Source: Campylobacterota bacterium
GTDB taxonomy: Bacteria; Campylobacterota; Campylobacteria; Campylobacterales; Sulfurovaceae
Direction of reading: 5' to 3'
Assembly (NCBI GenBank): GCA_015494795.1
Contig: WGAM01000018.1
Coordinates: forward strand, 1 to 33,137
Length of the DNA stretch: 33,137 bases
The translations under genes and the position numbers were made by a program. Below are positions 17,424 to 26,685 of this stretch, piece by piece; position 1 is the stretch's first letter, and every line of letters begins with the position of its first letter. The notes beneath the pieces were generated by a model. That model was not told where the DNA came from. It was given only the letters and a program-made list of their open reading frames with translations, and did not search any database.

Positions 17424-18764
17424 TTAGTAAATAATTTTTTTTATGATTTTTTGTATATCTACTCTCCTCTCTATAGTAGATATAAAATCATCTATAGTTC
17501 TCTTTTTATACTCTATAAAGCTTTTATTATTAAATAATCCATGCACAAAAGTACCTCTAATATTATCTCTCTCATAATAGATTGGATATTTTCTACTAAC
17601 TCCATAGTGTATCTCAAATCCACTAACCACTTCTCCAAATATATTATAAGTTCCTCTTTTTACTATTTTCTCTTTTTGAAATATAATATCATCATCAATA
17701 AACCCCAATCCATCTACTATCTCCTTATCTCCTTCTATATGCTCTCTATCTATAAGTCTATTAAACATTATCTCATATCCACCACAAATTCCTAAAATAT
17801 TAACTCTACTCTCTTTTAATCTTCTAAACAGTCCAACATCTTTTAACCACTCTAAATCTCTTATTACCAGCTTTGAACCTGCTAGTATTATTAAATCAAA
17901 ACTATCTAAATTAATATCACTCTTTATAAACTCTAAAGTTACATTCTCATCAGCTATTAGTGGCTCAAAATCATTATAGTTACTCATTGTAGGGTATGCT
18001 ATAACTCCTATTCGCTTAGCTCCTTTTTTACTCTTTTGAGCATAATTTAATAGAGATTGAGAGTCCTCAAATCCTAAATTAAAAGGTATATAGGGTAATA
18101 CTCCTAAAACAGGTATTTTAAACTCTTTTTCTATAATCTCTACACCTCTATCAAATAGGCTTATATCACCTCTAAATTTATTGATAACTACGCCTATTAC
18201 ATTATCTCTTAATTTAGATGGCAATAGATTATATACTCCCCAAATAGATGCAAACACCCCACCCTTTTCTATATCTGCTACTAATATAATCTTAGTATTA
18301 AACTCATCTGCTATATATATATTGGATAAATCCTTATCCATTAAATTAAGCTCCACAGGGCTACCAGCACCCTCGGCAATAACACAATCATATCTACTAT
18401 CTAAGTAGTTAAAAGCTTCTTTTACAACTGGTTTTAACTCATCTAAATCTCTATAGTACTCTCTTACATCTTTATCTATTACACTTTTCCCCTTAACAAT
18501 CAGTGAAGCAGAGCTTTTTCTACCAGACTTTAATAAAATAGGATTTAGATGGTATGAGGTTTGAACTCCTAAAATTTCTGCTTGAAAATATTGAGCTACT
18601 GCTATTTCACTATTATCATCTGCAACTATAGAATTATTAGATACATTTTGAGCCTTAAATGGAGCTACACTATATCCTAATTTCTGTATAATTTTTCCTA
18701 TTGCAAATGTTAGAGTTGATTTTCCAGCATCGCTACTTGTCCCAAATATAGATATATTTTTCAA
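17424..18764 (-). CDS. cobQ: Cobyric acid synthase (glutamine-hydrolysing)
   Basis: CobQ/CbiP amidates four carboxyl side chains of adenosyl-cobyrinic a,c-diamide using glutamine and ATP, late in cobalamin synthesis. In this 446-residue protein the N-terminal synthetase domain has P-loop GTSSDAGKST (8-17), FKAQNVSNNS and EGAGSPVELN. The C-terminal class I-like amidotransferase domain has catalytic Cys327 (GICGGYE) and His408 (FVHGLF). It is slightly shorter than typical (about 490). The start is TTG at 18762-18764, overlapping the exporter stop by 4 bases, with AAAGAGA as ribosome site, so it is coupled to the exporter gene. No other cob genes are in the window. Confidence 0.95.
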   Translation of the reverse strand: MKNISIFGTSSDAGKSTLTFAIGKIIQKLGYSVAPFKAQNVSNNSIVADDNSEIAVAQYFQAEILGVQTSYHLNPILLKSGRKSSASLIVKGKSVIDKDVREYYRDLDELKPVVKEAFNYLDSRYDCVIAEGAGSPVELNLMDKDLSNIYIADEFNTKIILVADIEKGGVFASIWGVYNLLPSKLRDNVIGVVINKFRGDISLFDRGVEIIEKEFKIPVLGVLPYIPFNLGFEDSQSLLNYAQKSKKGAKRIGVIAYPTMSNYNDFEPLIADENVTLEFIKSDINLDSFDLIILAGSKLVIRDLEWLKDVGLFRRLKESRVNILGICGGYEIMFNRLIDREHIEGDKEIVDGLGFIDDDIIFQKEKIVKRGTYNIFGEVVSGFEIHYGVSRKYPIYYERDNIRGTFVHGLFNNKSFIEYKKRTIDDFISTIERRVDIQKIIKKIIY

Positions 18765-21157
18765 AAAATCTCTTTTTTAGCCACTATCATCATTAAAGCA
18801 GGAGCTAAAAGTAAATCTGCAAATAGAGCAAATAGTATCACTGAGCCTGTAATCAAACCAAAGTTTTGAACAGAAATCATATTGGCAGCCAAGTAGGCAA
18901 AGAAACCAAGAGAGAGAACTATTGAGGTAATTACCATCGCTTTACCTGTAGTAAAAAAGGTCTGCTCTATTGCTTTAGCAGGGTCACCACTTGCTAGATA
19001 GTATCGTCTAAAATTGTGCATAAAATGTATGGTATCATCAACAGCTAAACCTATAGCGATTGAGCCAATAAGTAGAGTAAACATATCAAGTGGAATATTA
19101 TCTATATACATAATAAGTAATCCCATAATAATTGGTGTTATATTTGGAACCATACTTAAAATTCCCAATCTAAATGAGCCTAAGATTAACATCATCATTA
19201 GAGTAATTCCTATACCTGCTATAATATAACTTACTACAGAAGAGTGTATAGCTTGAGAGAATGTATTTACTAAAAGTGGGGTCATTCCTGTAACATCTAC
19301 CTTATCTTGTTCAAAAGTCTTTTTTGCCTCTTTGGTTACATAATCTAACACTTTGGTTGAGTGGATTGCATCTTGCCATGGTAGTTTAATCGTAACTCTT
19401 GCTTTAGAGAATTGACTATCAACTACATCTTCTAAATCATCAGAGCCTGAATTTTCAAAAAGTAGTAACTCTTGTGATACCAAATCTTGTTTAGTTGGAA
19501 TAGTATAGTATTTCTCTTGATTTTCATGTAAAGCTCTATTAGTCTCTTTGACAATAGTAGCTAAAGAGACTACTTTTCCAATATGTGTATATTCATCGCT
19601 ATATTTTTCTAACTTAGCTGACAAATCATTTAATTTTTTAAGTCGCTCTGGGTCTTGCCAACCATTTACTTTGCCTGTATCAATTACAAGTTCAATGGTA
19701 ACTGAACCATTCATTTTTTTGTCAATTATCTCTGTAGAAACTCGCACAGGGACATCTGGTTGAAACCATTTTAGAGGATTATGTGATAGTTTAACTTTAA
19801 AAGAGGCAATAAGTGCTAATATCACAAAAATAGCACTTATGATTAAAACTGTTTTAGTGTATCTTATAGGGATAATAGCTAACTTTCTCATTATCTCATC
19901 AAGAGCATCTGTAGCCTTGCTTCTTTTTGGTTTAAGTTTTGTTATTGCTAAAAGTGCAGGTAGTATAGTTAAAGTTAAAAATAGAGAAATTAAAACCCCA
20001 AGTGAAGCAAAAATCCCTAAGTCTGAAACGGGTGCTACAGCACTTCCAGAGAATGAACCAATACCAATAGCTGTTGTAATGGAGGTCATAGCAATAGCTA
20101 ACCCAGAGTGTTTAAGTGTATAGGAGAGTGCTTCTCTTTTATCTCCTGTTTTATTAAATTCATCAAAAAATATAGATAAAATATGAACTGTCGCCCCAAC
20201 AGAGACTACAATAAGAAGTGATGGGACAATCTGTGTTGGTAACTTGAAGGCTGTACCACTCCATGCCATTGTTCCAACAGTTGCAAGAAGTGATAAAACA
20301 ATTACTAAAAGAGGATATAATACTGCTGTAACTCTTCTAAATACAATAAATAAAAAGAGTAAAATAATTACAAAAGTAATACGCATAAACTTTTGAATAT
20401 CTGACCTCATCTGTGCTTTTAGTTGATTGTTTACAGTAGGTGAACCAGCCATATAGATTTTAAGCCCTTCTGCTTTATATTTATCTATTACCTTTTGTAG
20501 AGCTTCTAATATTTGATGGTTCTCTTGGTCTGTTAAGAATTTTCGGTTATCTTTTCTATTTTCTATTGGTTTATCATCAAACCCCTCACTAAACTCATCT
20601 TCTATACTAAACTCTTTTTCTCCATCATGAGAGTAGGCATCAGTCTCAATAACAATAGTTGTCATCTTTCCATCTTGACTTAAGAACAAATCTTTGTAGA
20701 AGTGTGACTCCATAGCTCTCTTTTTAATATCTGCTATATCTTTATCACTCTTAGGAAATGGCTCTAACAAATCATCGGTAATTAGTTGGTCACCTTTACC
20801 TCTTGTATTTCGTACATTATATAAAGAGGTAACATCATCAAGATAAGGAACACTCTTCTCTATATCTTTATGAAGATTACGAAGTTTGGTTAAAAAGTCG
20901 ATAGAGAAGATATTCTCATCTTCAATAGCCAAAATAATCCTCTCATCTCGTCCAAACTGAGCTCTAAACTTATTGTAGGTTAGTAAAACAGGGTCATCAT
21001 CATGCATAAAACCCTCGGTAGAGGTATCCATTTTTATTTTTGGGACATGAGAAATAGGGAAAGCTAGTAGAAGAGCTACTAGTAGTAGAACCTTAAAGGG
21101 GTTATCATGAACAAAGCCACCAAAGCGACCTAGCATATCTTCTAATTTTTTGTGCAT
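18761..21157 (-). CDS. RND/MMPL-family membrane exporter
   Basis: This 798-residue inner-membrane protein has the two-fold repeated MMPL layout. TM1 lies at about 22-40, followed by a large periplasmic loop (about 41-245) and a five- or six-helix bundle (about 250-410). A further TM lies at about 430-450, then a second loop (to about 640) and a final bundle. The second bundle contains SIAIGLAVDDTIHFMHNFRR, the family's charged transmembrane motif. Relatives include HpnN-like lipid exporters and other uncharacterised transporters; the substrate cannot be told from sequence. AGGAG lies just before the ATG at 21155-21157. It lies 81 bases downstream of the kinase of the CosR-type pair and overlaps cobQ. 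Confidence 0.88.
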   Translation of the reverse strand: MHKKLEDMLGRFGGFVHDNPFKVLLLVALLLAFPISHVPKIKMDTSTEGFMHDDDPVLLTYNKFRAQFGRDERIILAIEDENIFSIDFLTKLRNLHKDIEKSVPYLDDVTSLYNVRNTRGKGDQLITDDLLEPFPKSDKDIADIKKRAMESHFYKDLFLSQDGKMTTIVIETDAYSHDGEKEFSIEDEFSEGFDDKPIENRKDNRKFLTDQENHQILEALQKVIDKYKAEGLKIYMAGSPTVNNQLKAQMRSDIQKFMRITFVIILLFLFIVFRRVTAVLYPLLVIVLSLLATVGTMAWSGTAFKLPTQIVPSLLIVVSVGATVHILSIFFDEFNKTGDKREALSYTLKHSGLAIAMTSITTAIGIGSFSGSAVAPVSDLGIFASLGVLISLFLTLTILPALLAITKLKPKRSKATDALDEIMRKLAIIPIRYTKTVLIISAIFVILALIASFKVKLSHNPLKWFQPDVPVRVSTEIIDKKMNGSVTIELVIDTGKVNGWQDPERLKKLNDLSAKLEKYSDEYTHIGKVVSLATIVKETNRALHENQEKYYTIPTKQDLVSQELLLFENSGSDDLEDVVDSQFSKARVTIKLPWQDAIHSTKVLDYVTKEAKKTFEQDKVDVTGMTPLLVNTFSQAIHSSVVSYIIAGIGITLMMMLILGSFRLGILSMVPNITPIIMGLLIMYIDNIPLDMFTLLIGSIAIGLAVDDTIHFMHNFRRYYLASGDPAKAIEQTFFTTGKAMVITSIVLSLGFFAYLAANMISVQNFGLITGSVILFALFADLLLAPALMMIVAKKEIF

Positions 21158-21238
21158 CTAATCTCCTAAGAAAGTAATAGTGATAGTAAGTATATCTTAT
21201 TAAGATAAACTAGATATTAATATGAGACTCTATTAAAT

Positions 21239-22531
21239 CTACTTATGTAAAAATCTCTCAAATGGAAACTTAATACTAGCTACTGCTCCCTTTTCTCCAT
21301 CTTCTCTATTTTTTAGAGATATAATTACACCCATAGATTCTGCTGCATTTTGGGCTAGAAACAACCCAAGTCCTGCACCTACTGAATCTTGTGAGCGTTT
21401 AAATGGTGCAAATAGATTTTCAGACTCATCAACACCTTTTCCCTCATCTATTATATCAACTATAAAGTTTTTGGCATCAGTATGCACTAAAATTTTAACT
21501 AATCCACCCTCTGGTGTAAAACGGAGAGCATTCTGTATAAAATTTTGAAAAATCTGCATAAATAGTAGGGGTTGAATAGTAATCATAAATCTCTCTGTCT
21601 CAAAACTATATATAAAGTCTCTATTTTGTGAATGTGCTAAAAGCTCATACTCCTCTGCCTTTTTTGCTATAAGTCTAATAATATTAATTCTTTGAGGTTT
21701 TTCAAACTGTCCACCCTCTGCTCTTCCATACTCTAAGATATTGTGTATCATATTATTTAGAGTATCTATTGAGTCTATATTCTGTTTTAGAGTCTCTCTT
21801 ATCTTATCATCTTTCTTATATTTCATAAGAGTTATCTGATTTTTTAGTCTCATAACTGCTAAAGGAGTCTTTAACTCATGTGCTGTTCCTACATATAACT
21901 CTTTTCTATAATTAATTGATGTTTTTATCTTATTTATTAGACTATTAAAAGAGTCTCCCACCTTTTTAAATTCATAAGGTAACTGATTAGTTTTTATCGG
22001 CTCTAATAGACTCTCACTCATATTACTAAATTTATATGTCAATTTATTAAGTGGTTTCATAAGTTGAGAAGATAATTTAGATGAGTAGTATAGTATAAAT
22101 ATAATTCCTATTATTGTAATAATTAACATTATTAAATATATATTCTCTATTAAATCTTTCTGTGCTGTTATATTTTTTGTTAGCATAATAGATTTAGTAG
22201 AGTTTGGATATGGATATGAGACTCTAATGTAGTAGTTATTATCTATCTCAAATCTTTTTATAGATGGTTCATTTTTTTTATCTCTAATAGCTACTTCAAT
22301 ATCAAATATTCTTTTTAGATTAAATGTATTGAACTCTTTAAAAAAATCCTCTTGATTAGGATAGTAGTGAATAATATATTCTGCCTCTTTTCTAAGAGTT
22401 CTCTCTGTTGTTTTATTTATATATGATGATAAAAAAAATGATATGAATATAGTAATAGCAATGAGCATTGCTGTCATGATAACAGCAATCTCTAAGAAAA
22501 AACTAGTACCTAAGCTCCTTTTGGAAAGCAA
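21239..22531 (-). CDS. Sensor histidine kinase paired with the CosR-type regulator
   Basis: In this 430-residue kinase TM1 lies at about 14-36, a short periplasmic domain at 37-128, TM2 at about 131-150 and a HAMP-like region at 151-205. The HisKA phospho-acceptor is H218 (GTAHELKTP). The ATPase domain shows FIQNALRFTPEGG (N box), DEGKGVDES (G1) and GAGLGLFLAQN (G2). All catalytic motifs are intact. The TTG start at 22529-22531 lies inside the end of the regulator gene (22-base overlap) with a weak AGGT-like site; a clear ATG start is not available without losing TM1. The overlap indicates one transcript and a cognate pair. The signal is unknown; the short periplasmic loop may sense envelope or redox state (guess). 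Confidence 0.9.
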   Translation of the reverse strand: MLSKRSLGTSFFLEIAVIMTAMLIAITIFISFFLSSYINKTTERTLRKEAEYIIHYYPNQEDFFKEFNTFNLKRIFDIEVAIRDKKNEPSIKRFEIDNNYYIRVSYPYPNSTKSIMLTKNITAQKDLIENIYLIMLIITIIGIIFILYYSSKLSSQLMKPLNKLTYKFSNMSESLLEPIKTNQLPYEFKKVGDSFNSLINKIKTSINYRKELYVGTAHELKTPLAVMRLKNQITLMKYKKDDKIRETLKQNIDSIDTLNNMIHNILEYGRAEGGQFEKPQRINIIRLIAKKAEEYELLAHSQNRDFIYSFETERFMITIQPLLFMQIFQNFIQNALRFTPEGGLVKILVHTDAKNFIVDIIDEGKGVDESENLFAPFKRSQDSVGAGLGLFLAQNAAESMGVIISLKNREDGEKGAVASIKFPFERFLHK

Positions 22532-23181
22532 AATCTATAACCTCGTCTTCTAACTGTTTCAATGGTTGTAATATTTAATGGTTTATCCATTTTTTGTCTA
22601 ATCTGATTTATAGCAACCTCAATTACATTCGGAGTTACTAACTCAGGCTCTTCCCAAATAGCATCAAGAAGTTGCTCTTTAGATACAATCTGGTCTTTAT
22701 GCATAGCTAAGTGAGTTAAAACTTCAAAAGGTTTACCTTTTAGCTCAATCTCTTCACCATCATATATAATTCTCTCCTCTTCAGGATTGATAATTAAATT
22801 TTCTACTTCAATAATATTTGAGCCACCAAAACGGAGTTTAGCCTCAATTCTAGTTGTTAAAATCTCAAAATCAAAAGGTTTTCGTATAAAGTCATCAGCT
22901 CCAGCCTTAAGTGCTTCTATCTCACTCTCTCTATCATCTCTTGCAGATAGAATTATAACAGAAGTTTTTGGTGCTTTCTCTTTTAACTTTGTAATTATAT
23001 CAATTCCATTTCCATCTGGTAACATCCAATCTAAGAGTACTAAATCATAATTTCTAATTCCTAAATAGTATTCACCATCTTTAATATTACCTGCTACATC
23101 ATTTTGAAAACCAAACTCTTTTAATCCATCTGATAATGTTTTACTTAATGTAATCTCATCTTCTATAATTAATATTCTCAT
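22510..23181 (-). CDS. cosR: OmpR-family response regulator, CosR/HsrA orthologue
   Basis: This 223-residue protein has an N-terminal receiver with E7/D8, acceptor D51 (LLDWMLPDG), S79 and K101, and a C-terminal winged helix. The last 80 residues, with GKPFEVLTHLA, SKEQLLDAIW and VAINQIRQKMDKP, are almost exactly the C. jejuni CosR and H. pylori HsrA (HP1043) DNA-binding domain as I remember them. Those proteins are essential orphans controlling oxidative stress and central functions, and they lack the normal Asp. Here the Asp is kept and a kinase overlaps the gene. It has TATAAT at 23217-23222 and an AGGAGC site 9 bases before the ATG. Orthology is from recalled sequence, not a search. Confidence 0.9.
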   Translation of the reverse strand: MRILIIEDEITLSKTLSDGLKEFGFQNDVAGNIKDGEYYLGIRNYDLVLLDWMLPDGNGIDIITKLKEKAPKTSVIILSARDDRESEIEALKAGADDFIRKPFDFEILTTRIEAKLRFGGSNIIEVENLIINPEEERIIYDGEEIELKGKPFEVLTHLAMHKDQIVSKEQLLDAIWEEPELVTPNVIEVAINQIRQKMDKPLNITTIETVRRRGYRFCFPKGA

Positions 23182-23216
23182 TTTATTTAAAGCTCCTATT
23201 TTAATATTCGTTTAAT

Positions 23217-23222
23217 ATTATA
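23217..23222 (-). promoter_or_regulatory. Probable -10 box for the cosR-kinase operon
   Basis: On the minus strand this is TATAAT in TTTTTGTGTTATAAT. The expected start is near 23210. A second TATAAT-like hexamer lies about 15 bases further upstream. The 126-base gap is A-rich on this strand, with phased A-tracts typical of promoters in this phylum. Confidence 0.55.
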
Positions 23223-23307
23223 ACACAAAAAGATTATACTTTAAAGTTTTTTTAAATATTTTTTAATTATTTTTTCATTGTTTTATATTATTAGGTGTTA
23301 TTTGAGG

Positions 23308-23634
23308 TTAATTCCACTCTTTAGATAGGGAAACAGAGGCATTTTTTATAATATCAGGTTTAGAAATTTTAATATATAGTGAAGTAATTTTAGGATAGTG
23401 AGAGATTAAGTTTGAGCCTATATCATCTATTGCCTCCTCTAGGAGTCTATACTCCTTTTTATAAAAAAGCTCTTCAATCTCTTTTATGACTAAAGAGTAG
23501 TCAATAAAAAATTTATCTATATAGTTATAGATAATCTCAAGATTAACTATAACTCTCTGTTTGGATACTCTTTCAAAATCTAAGATACCAATAATAGTAT
23601 TGATAGTTAAATCTTCAATATGTATCTTATACAA
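23308..23634 (-). CDS. folB: Dihydroneopterin aldolase
   Basis: FolB converts 7,8-dihydroneopterin to 6-hydroxymethyl-dihydropterin and glycolaldehyde in folate synthesis. This 108-residue protein is at the lower end of the family (about 110-120). Conserved positions are seen: the GILDFER segment with E21, Y46 in the DYSLV segment and catalytic-site K92 (ISKPD). The start is TTG at 23632-23634, inside the end of plsY (8-base overlap), with an AGGAAG box about 6 bases upstream and no usable ATG. The plsY-folB pair is typical of this phylum. Confidence 0.88.
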   Translation of the reverse strand: MYKIHIEDLTINTIIGILDFERVSKQRVIVNLEIIYNYIDKFFIDYSLVIKEIEELFYKKEYRLLEEAIDDIGSNLISHYPKITSLYIKISKPDIIKNASVSLSKEWN

Positions 23635-24241
23635 CTTTAGCTTCCTCTCTTTTAAATAGTCTAATAATATTTGGTATATGTTTATAGAAGATTATAAATG
23701 AGATTATCCATATTGGTGCATGTGTATGGATTATTGGAATATCTGGGTGAATTATATAAGATGAGATAATTAAAGCACCTAAACCCATAAGAGAAGATAG
23801 AGACGATACTTTTAAAATTTTACCTGAGATAAACCATACTATAATAGCAATCATAGCCTCTATCGGTAACATAAATAGTAAAACTCCAAATCCAGTAGCT
23901 ACCCCTTTTCCACCTTCAAATCCTAAAAATATGCTAAAACAGTGTCCAATAACACTTAAAAGTGCCATTGTCCATAAGACATTATCATCTACACCTAAAA
24001 GTTTAGCAATAGCTAAAACTACAATACCTTTTGATATATCTAATATAAATGTGACAATAGTTAATTTTTTTGCCATCTTAGGAGCCTTATCCTTTAGTAC
24101 TCTTAAAACATTTGTAGCACCAATATTTCCACTACCCTCTTTTCTTATATCAACTCCAACAAAAACTTTTGCCAATATAAATCCAAAGGGTACTCCTGCA
24201 ATAATATATGCAGTTAGATATAATATAATATTTAAATCCAT
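23627..24241 (-). CDS. plsY: Acyl-phosphate:glycerol-3-phosphate acyltransferase PlsY
   Basis: PlsY moves the acyl group from acyl phosphate to glycerol 3-phosphate, the first step of phospholipid synthesis, in the inner membrane. This 204-residue protein has about five membrane helices. The three PlsY motifs are present: GSGNIGATNVLR (about 37-48), GHCFSIFLGFEGGKGVATG and the C-terminal THAPIW then FYKHIPNI segment. It lies 21 bases downstream of the M23 peptidase gene and overlaps folB by 8 bases, so the three are probably one transcript. Confidence 0.95.
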   Translation of the reverse strand: MDLNIILYLTAYIIAGVPFGFILAKVFVGVDIRKEGSGNIGATNVLRVLKDKAPKMAKKLTIVTFILDISKGIVVLAIAKLLGVDDNVLWTMALLSVIGHCFSIFLGFEGGKGVATGFGVLLFMLPIEAMIAIIVWFISGKILKVSSLSSLMGLGALIISSYIIHPDIPIIHTHAPIWIISFIIFYKHIPNIIRLFKREEAKVV

Positions 24242-24262
24242 AAAATCTCCAATTTTAAACTC

Positions 24263-25672
24263 TTATTTACCTTCAATAATCTTATCTGCCTCTTGGAATA
24301 CTTTTTCTATATTATTATGTATCCATCTCTTATCCATCCACTCCTCTGGTCTAACTTCAATTCCTTGAACCAATACTCCAAAGTGTAGATGGTCACCTAA
24401 AGCTAATCCTGTCATACCTGTTTTTGCAATTGGTGTTCCTGCATCAATCTCTTGGTCTTGTTGAACTAAAATTGTTGAGCAGTGTCCATATATAGTATAT
24501 AGTCCCATTCCATGAGAAATCATAGGCATATTCCCATATATACCATTATTTTCTGTAAATACAACTTTACCAGCATTAGAACTTATAATTGTTGCCATTT
24601 TTGTACTTGCCATATCAAGCCCTACATGATATGATTGAGAAACCTCATTACTTTTATCTTTATAATAGTAGTGTCTATGGTCTCCATAACTAGCTACCTT
24701 TTTACCATTTTTTAGAGGATAAAATGGTTTGATATGCCACTCATCAACTATATTTTGAGGTATTTTTGATGCTAGAGTATGTATAAGTTTTTCATTTGCT
24801 TCTCTCATGTTCTCATTAATCGCCTTTAGTTTTGCAATTCTATCTTCTATCAGTGCATATTGTGGATTGCTCTCTGCTAAATCTGAAATTTTTCCATCTA
24901 TAAATTTATCTGTGGCTCTTATCCATGAAGTCTTATATTTTCTTGAAACTATATAATAGGGAATATTTACAACTCTCTTATTTCCTGCCATATCTTCTGC
25001 TACGACTTTAGCAGAAAAGTGTTCTTGATTAAATGGCCATGCTATAAGTGAAGCATAATATCCCTGTTCCTTATAAGGGACAACTTTAAACTTTTTATCT
25101 CCCTCTTTTAGATAAAAATCTTTTAGATTTTCATCTTTAACTTGAAAAACAACTAATGCAGAACCACCCTGAGTAATAGAGTATGAGTTAGATAATATAT
25201 TTATATCTGGTCTATGGTAATCTATATTTACAATAATATTTTTAACTGTTCTGTTTCCTTGAAAAAATCCCCAATTACTTCTATCTCTAGCTGTTATAGT
25301 CACTTTAAACTGTGTAGCTTTAGAGTTTAACATAACTCCATTAATAGCTTTACTAGGATATTTTACTTTAATAACTTTTCTCTTTACATTTGGTTCTAAT
25401 ATTAACTCATCAGCTACAACTACACTATTATCTCCATCACTAATCTCTATCTTATATGATTTAAGCCCCATATTATCAGATATTGTTATGAGAAGTGGAT
25501 CTCTTCTATTCCAATATATATTATTTTTACTCTGAATAACAGGCTTTTCCCTCTCAAATGTAGGAGAGGTAAATATATATGCACCTACTCCTATAAGTAA
25601 TCCTAATACAATAATCCATGCACTTTTAGAATTTCTTCTTCTTCTACCATAACTACTTCTTCTATATCTCAT
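24263..25672 (-). CDS. M23-family zinc metallopeptidase, membrane-anchored
   Basis: This 469-residue peptidoglycan endopeptidase has a strongly basic N-terminus (RRSSYGRRRRN), a single membrane anchor at about 18-35 and a long extracytoplasmic beta-rich region (about 45-245, Ig-like). A helical linker follows (about 265-300). The C-terminal LytM/M23 domain carries the zinc ligands H349 and D353 (HVGLD) and the HxH motif H428-H430 (GDHLHFG), with catalytic H397 (YGHCS). All metal and catalytic residues are present, so it should be active. Homologues in Helicobacter and Campylobacter trim peptide cross-links and set cell shape; which one this matches is not certain. It is 69 bases from nadC upstream and 21 bases from plsY downstream. 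Confidence 0.92.
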   Translation of the reverse strand: MRYRRSSYGRRRRNSKSAWIIVLGLLIGVGAYIFTSPTFEREKPVIQSKNNIYWNRRDPLLITISDNMGLKSYKIEISDGDNSVVVADELILEPNVKRKVIKVKYPSKAINGVMLNSKATQFKVTITARDRSNWGFFQGNRTVKNIIVNIDYHRPDINILSNSYSITQGGSALVVFQVKDENLKDFYLKEGDKKFKVVPYKEQGYYASLIAWPFNQEHFSAKVVAEDMAGNKRVVNIPYYIVSRKYKTSWIRATDKFIDGKISDLAESNPQYALIEDRIAKLKAINENMREANEKLIHTLASKIPQNIVDEWHIKPFYPLKNGKKVASYGDHRHYYYKDKSNEVSQSYHVGLDMASTKMATIISSNAGKVVFTENNGIYGNMPMISHGMGLYTIYGHCSTILVQQDQEIDAGTPIAKTGMTGLALGDHLHFGVLVQGIEVRPEEWMDKRWIHNNIEKVFQEADKIIEGK

Positions 25673-25741
25673 TTCAATATTTCCAATCTTTTAAATTTTA
25701 TTGTAATCATATCCCATGATATATCAAAAAACTCTTTAATA

Positions 25742-26566
25742 TTATATATTTTCTATTTTCATTGATAAATCTATCCAATTTGCTTGATGTATAAGAGAAC
25801 CTGAAGATATTGCATCTACTCCACTCTTTGCTATCTCCTCAATATTATCTAAAGTTATATTACCACTAGCCTCTAATAGTATATTAGGATAGTTCTTATC
25901 TCTAAACTCTACAACCTCTCTTATCTTCTCAATCGACATATTATCACACATAATAATATCAGCTCCAACTCTCATACCCTCTCTTACCATCTCTAAACTC
26001 TCACACTCTATCTCAACTTTTGATGTAAATGGAATTTTTCTTCTAACTTCTTGCATAAATTTATCTAAATCATCTATAGTCTTTAGATGAGTATCTTTTA
26101 ACATTAAACAGTCATCTAATCCCATTCTATGGTTAACTCCTCCACCACATCTAACGGCATACTTCTCAAACTCTCTAAGAAGTGGTCTAGTTTTTCTAGT
26201 ATCAAGAAGTTTTATACCATATCTATCCACTTTTTTTACAAATCTATTAGTTAGTGTTGCAATAGAAGAAGCGTGTAACGCTATATCTAAAATAGAGCGT
26301 TCAAGAGAGAGTATCTTTTTAGAATCTCCATATATATAGAGTAACTTATCTCCTATATCGAAACTACTCCCATCTTCTACTAACCAATCTAAATCTAAAT
26401 TATAGATATTTGCCATAGTTGAGATATACTCCCTACCACCAAAAACTCCTTCACTTTTTGCTAATATGTATGCCTTAATATCTTTTGAATTACTAACTCT
26501 AGCAAAGAGGTCACCTCTACCTATATCTTCAGCTACTAAAGCCTCTATAAATCTCTTTTTTAACAT
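25742..26566 (-). CDS. nadC: Nicotinate-nucleotide pyrophosphorylase (quinolinate phosphoribosyltransferase)
   Basis: NadC converts quinolinate and PRPP to nicotinate mononucleotide, CO2 and pyrophosphate in de novo NAD synthesis. This 274-residue protein has normal length. Signature blocks are the DIGRGDL start, LDTRKTRPLLR, the VRCGGGVNHRMGLDD active-site segment with LMLKDTHL, VEIECES, IIMCDNM, EASGNI and the C-terminal GVDAISSGSLIHQ. The ATG is at 26564-26566, with an AAGGAA site upstream. TACAAT at 26597-26602 may be its -10 box. No nadA or nadB is nearby. Confidence 0.96.
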   Translation of the reverse strand: MLKKRFIEALVAEDIGRGDLFARVSNSKDIKAYILAKSEGVFGGREYISTMANIYNLDLDWLVEDGSSFDIGDKLLYIYGDSKKILSLERSILDIALHASSIATLTNRFVKKVDRYGIKLLDTRKTRPLLREFEKYAVRCGGGVNHRMGLDDCLMLKDTHLKTIDDLDKFMQEVRRKIPFTSKVEIECESLEMVREGMRVGADIIMCDNMSIEKIREVVEFRDKNYPNILLEASGNITLDNIEEIAKSGVDAISSGSLIHQANWIDLSMKIENI

Positions 26567-26648
26567 TAAATTTTTATTCCTTAATAATATAAATTTATTG
26601 TATCATAAACTAATAGTTTTTTATTTAAAAATTTTTATATAAAAAAGA

Positions 26649-26654
26649 TATAAT
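26649..26654 (+). promoter_or_regulatory. Probable -10 box for the DUF1566 gene
   Basis: TATAAT lies 31 bases before the ATG at 26686. The expected start is near 26661. The leader carries an AAGGA site at 26675-26679. Confidence 0.6.
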
Positions 26655-26685
26655 TTTGTCAAATAATTAAAAAAAAGGATTGAAA

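Noticed and set aside
23931-24368. Plus-strand ORF of 145 codons opposite plsY and the M23 gene
   Set aside because: Antisense to two well-supported genes, with no family resemblance and no promoter or ribosome site.
26680-26685. TTG start for the DUF1566 gene
   Set aside because: It touches the AAGGA box directly; the ATG at 26686 has the right spacing and starts a normal signal peptide.
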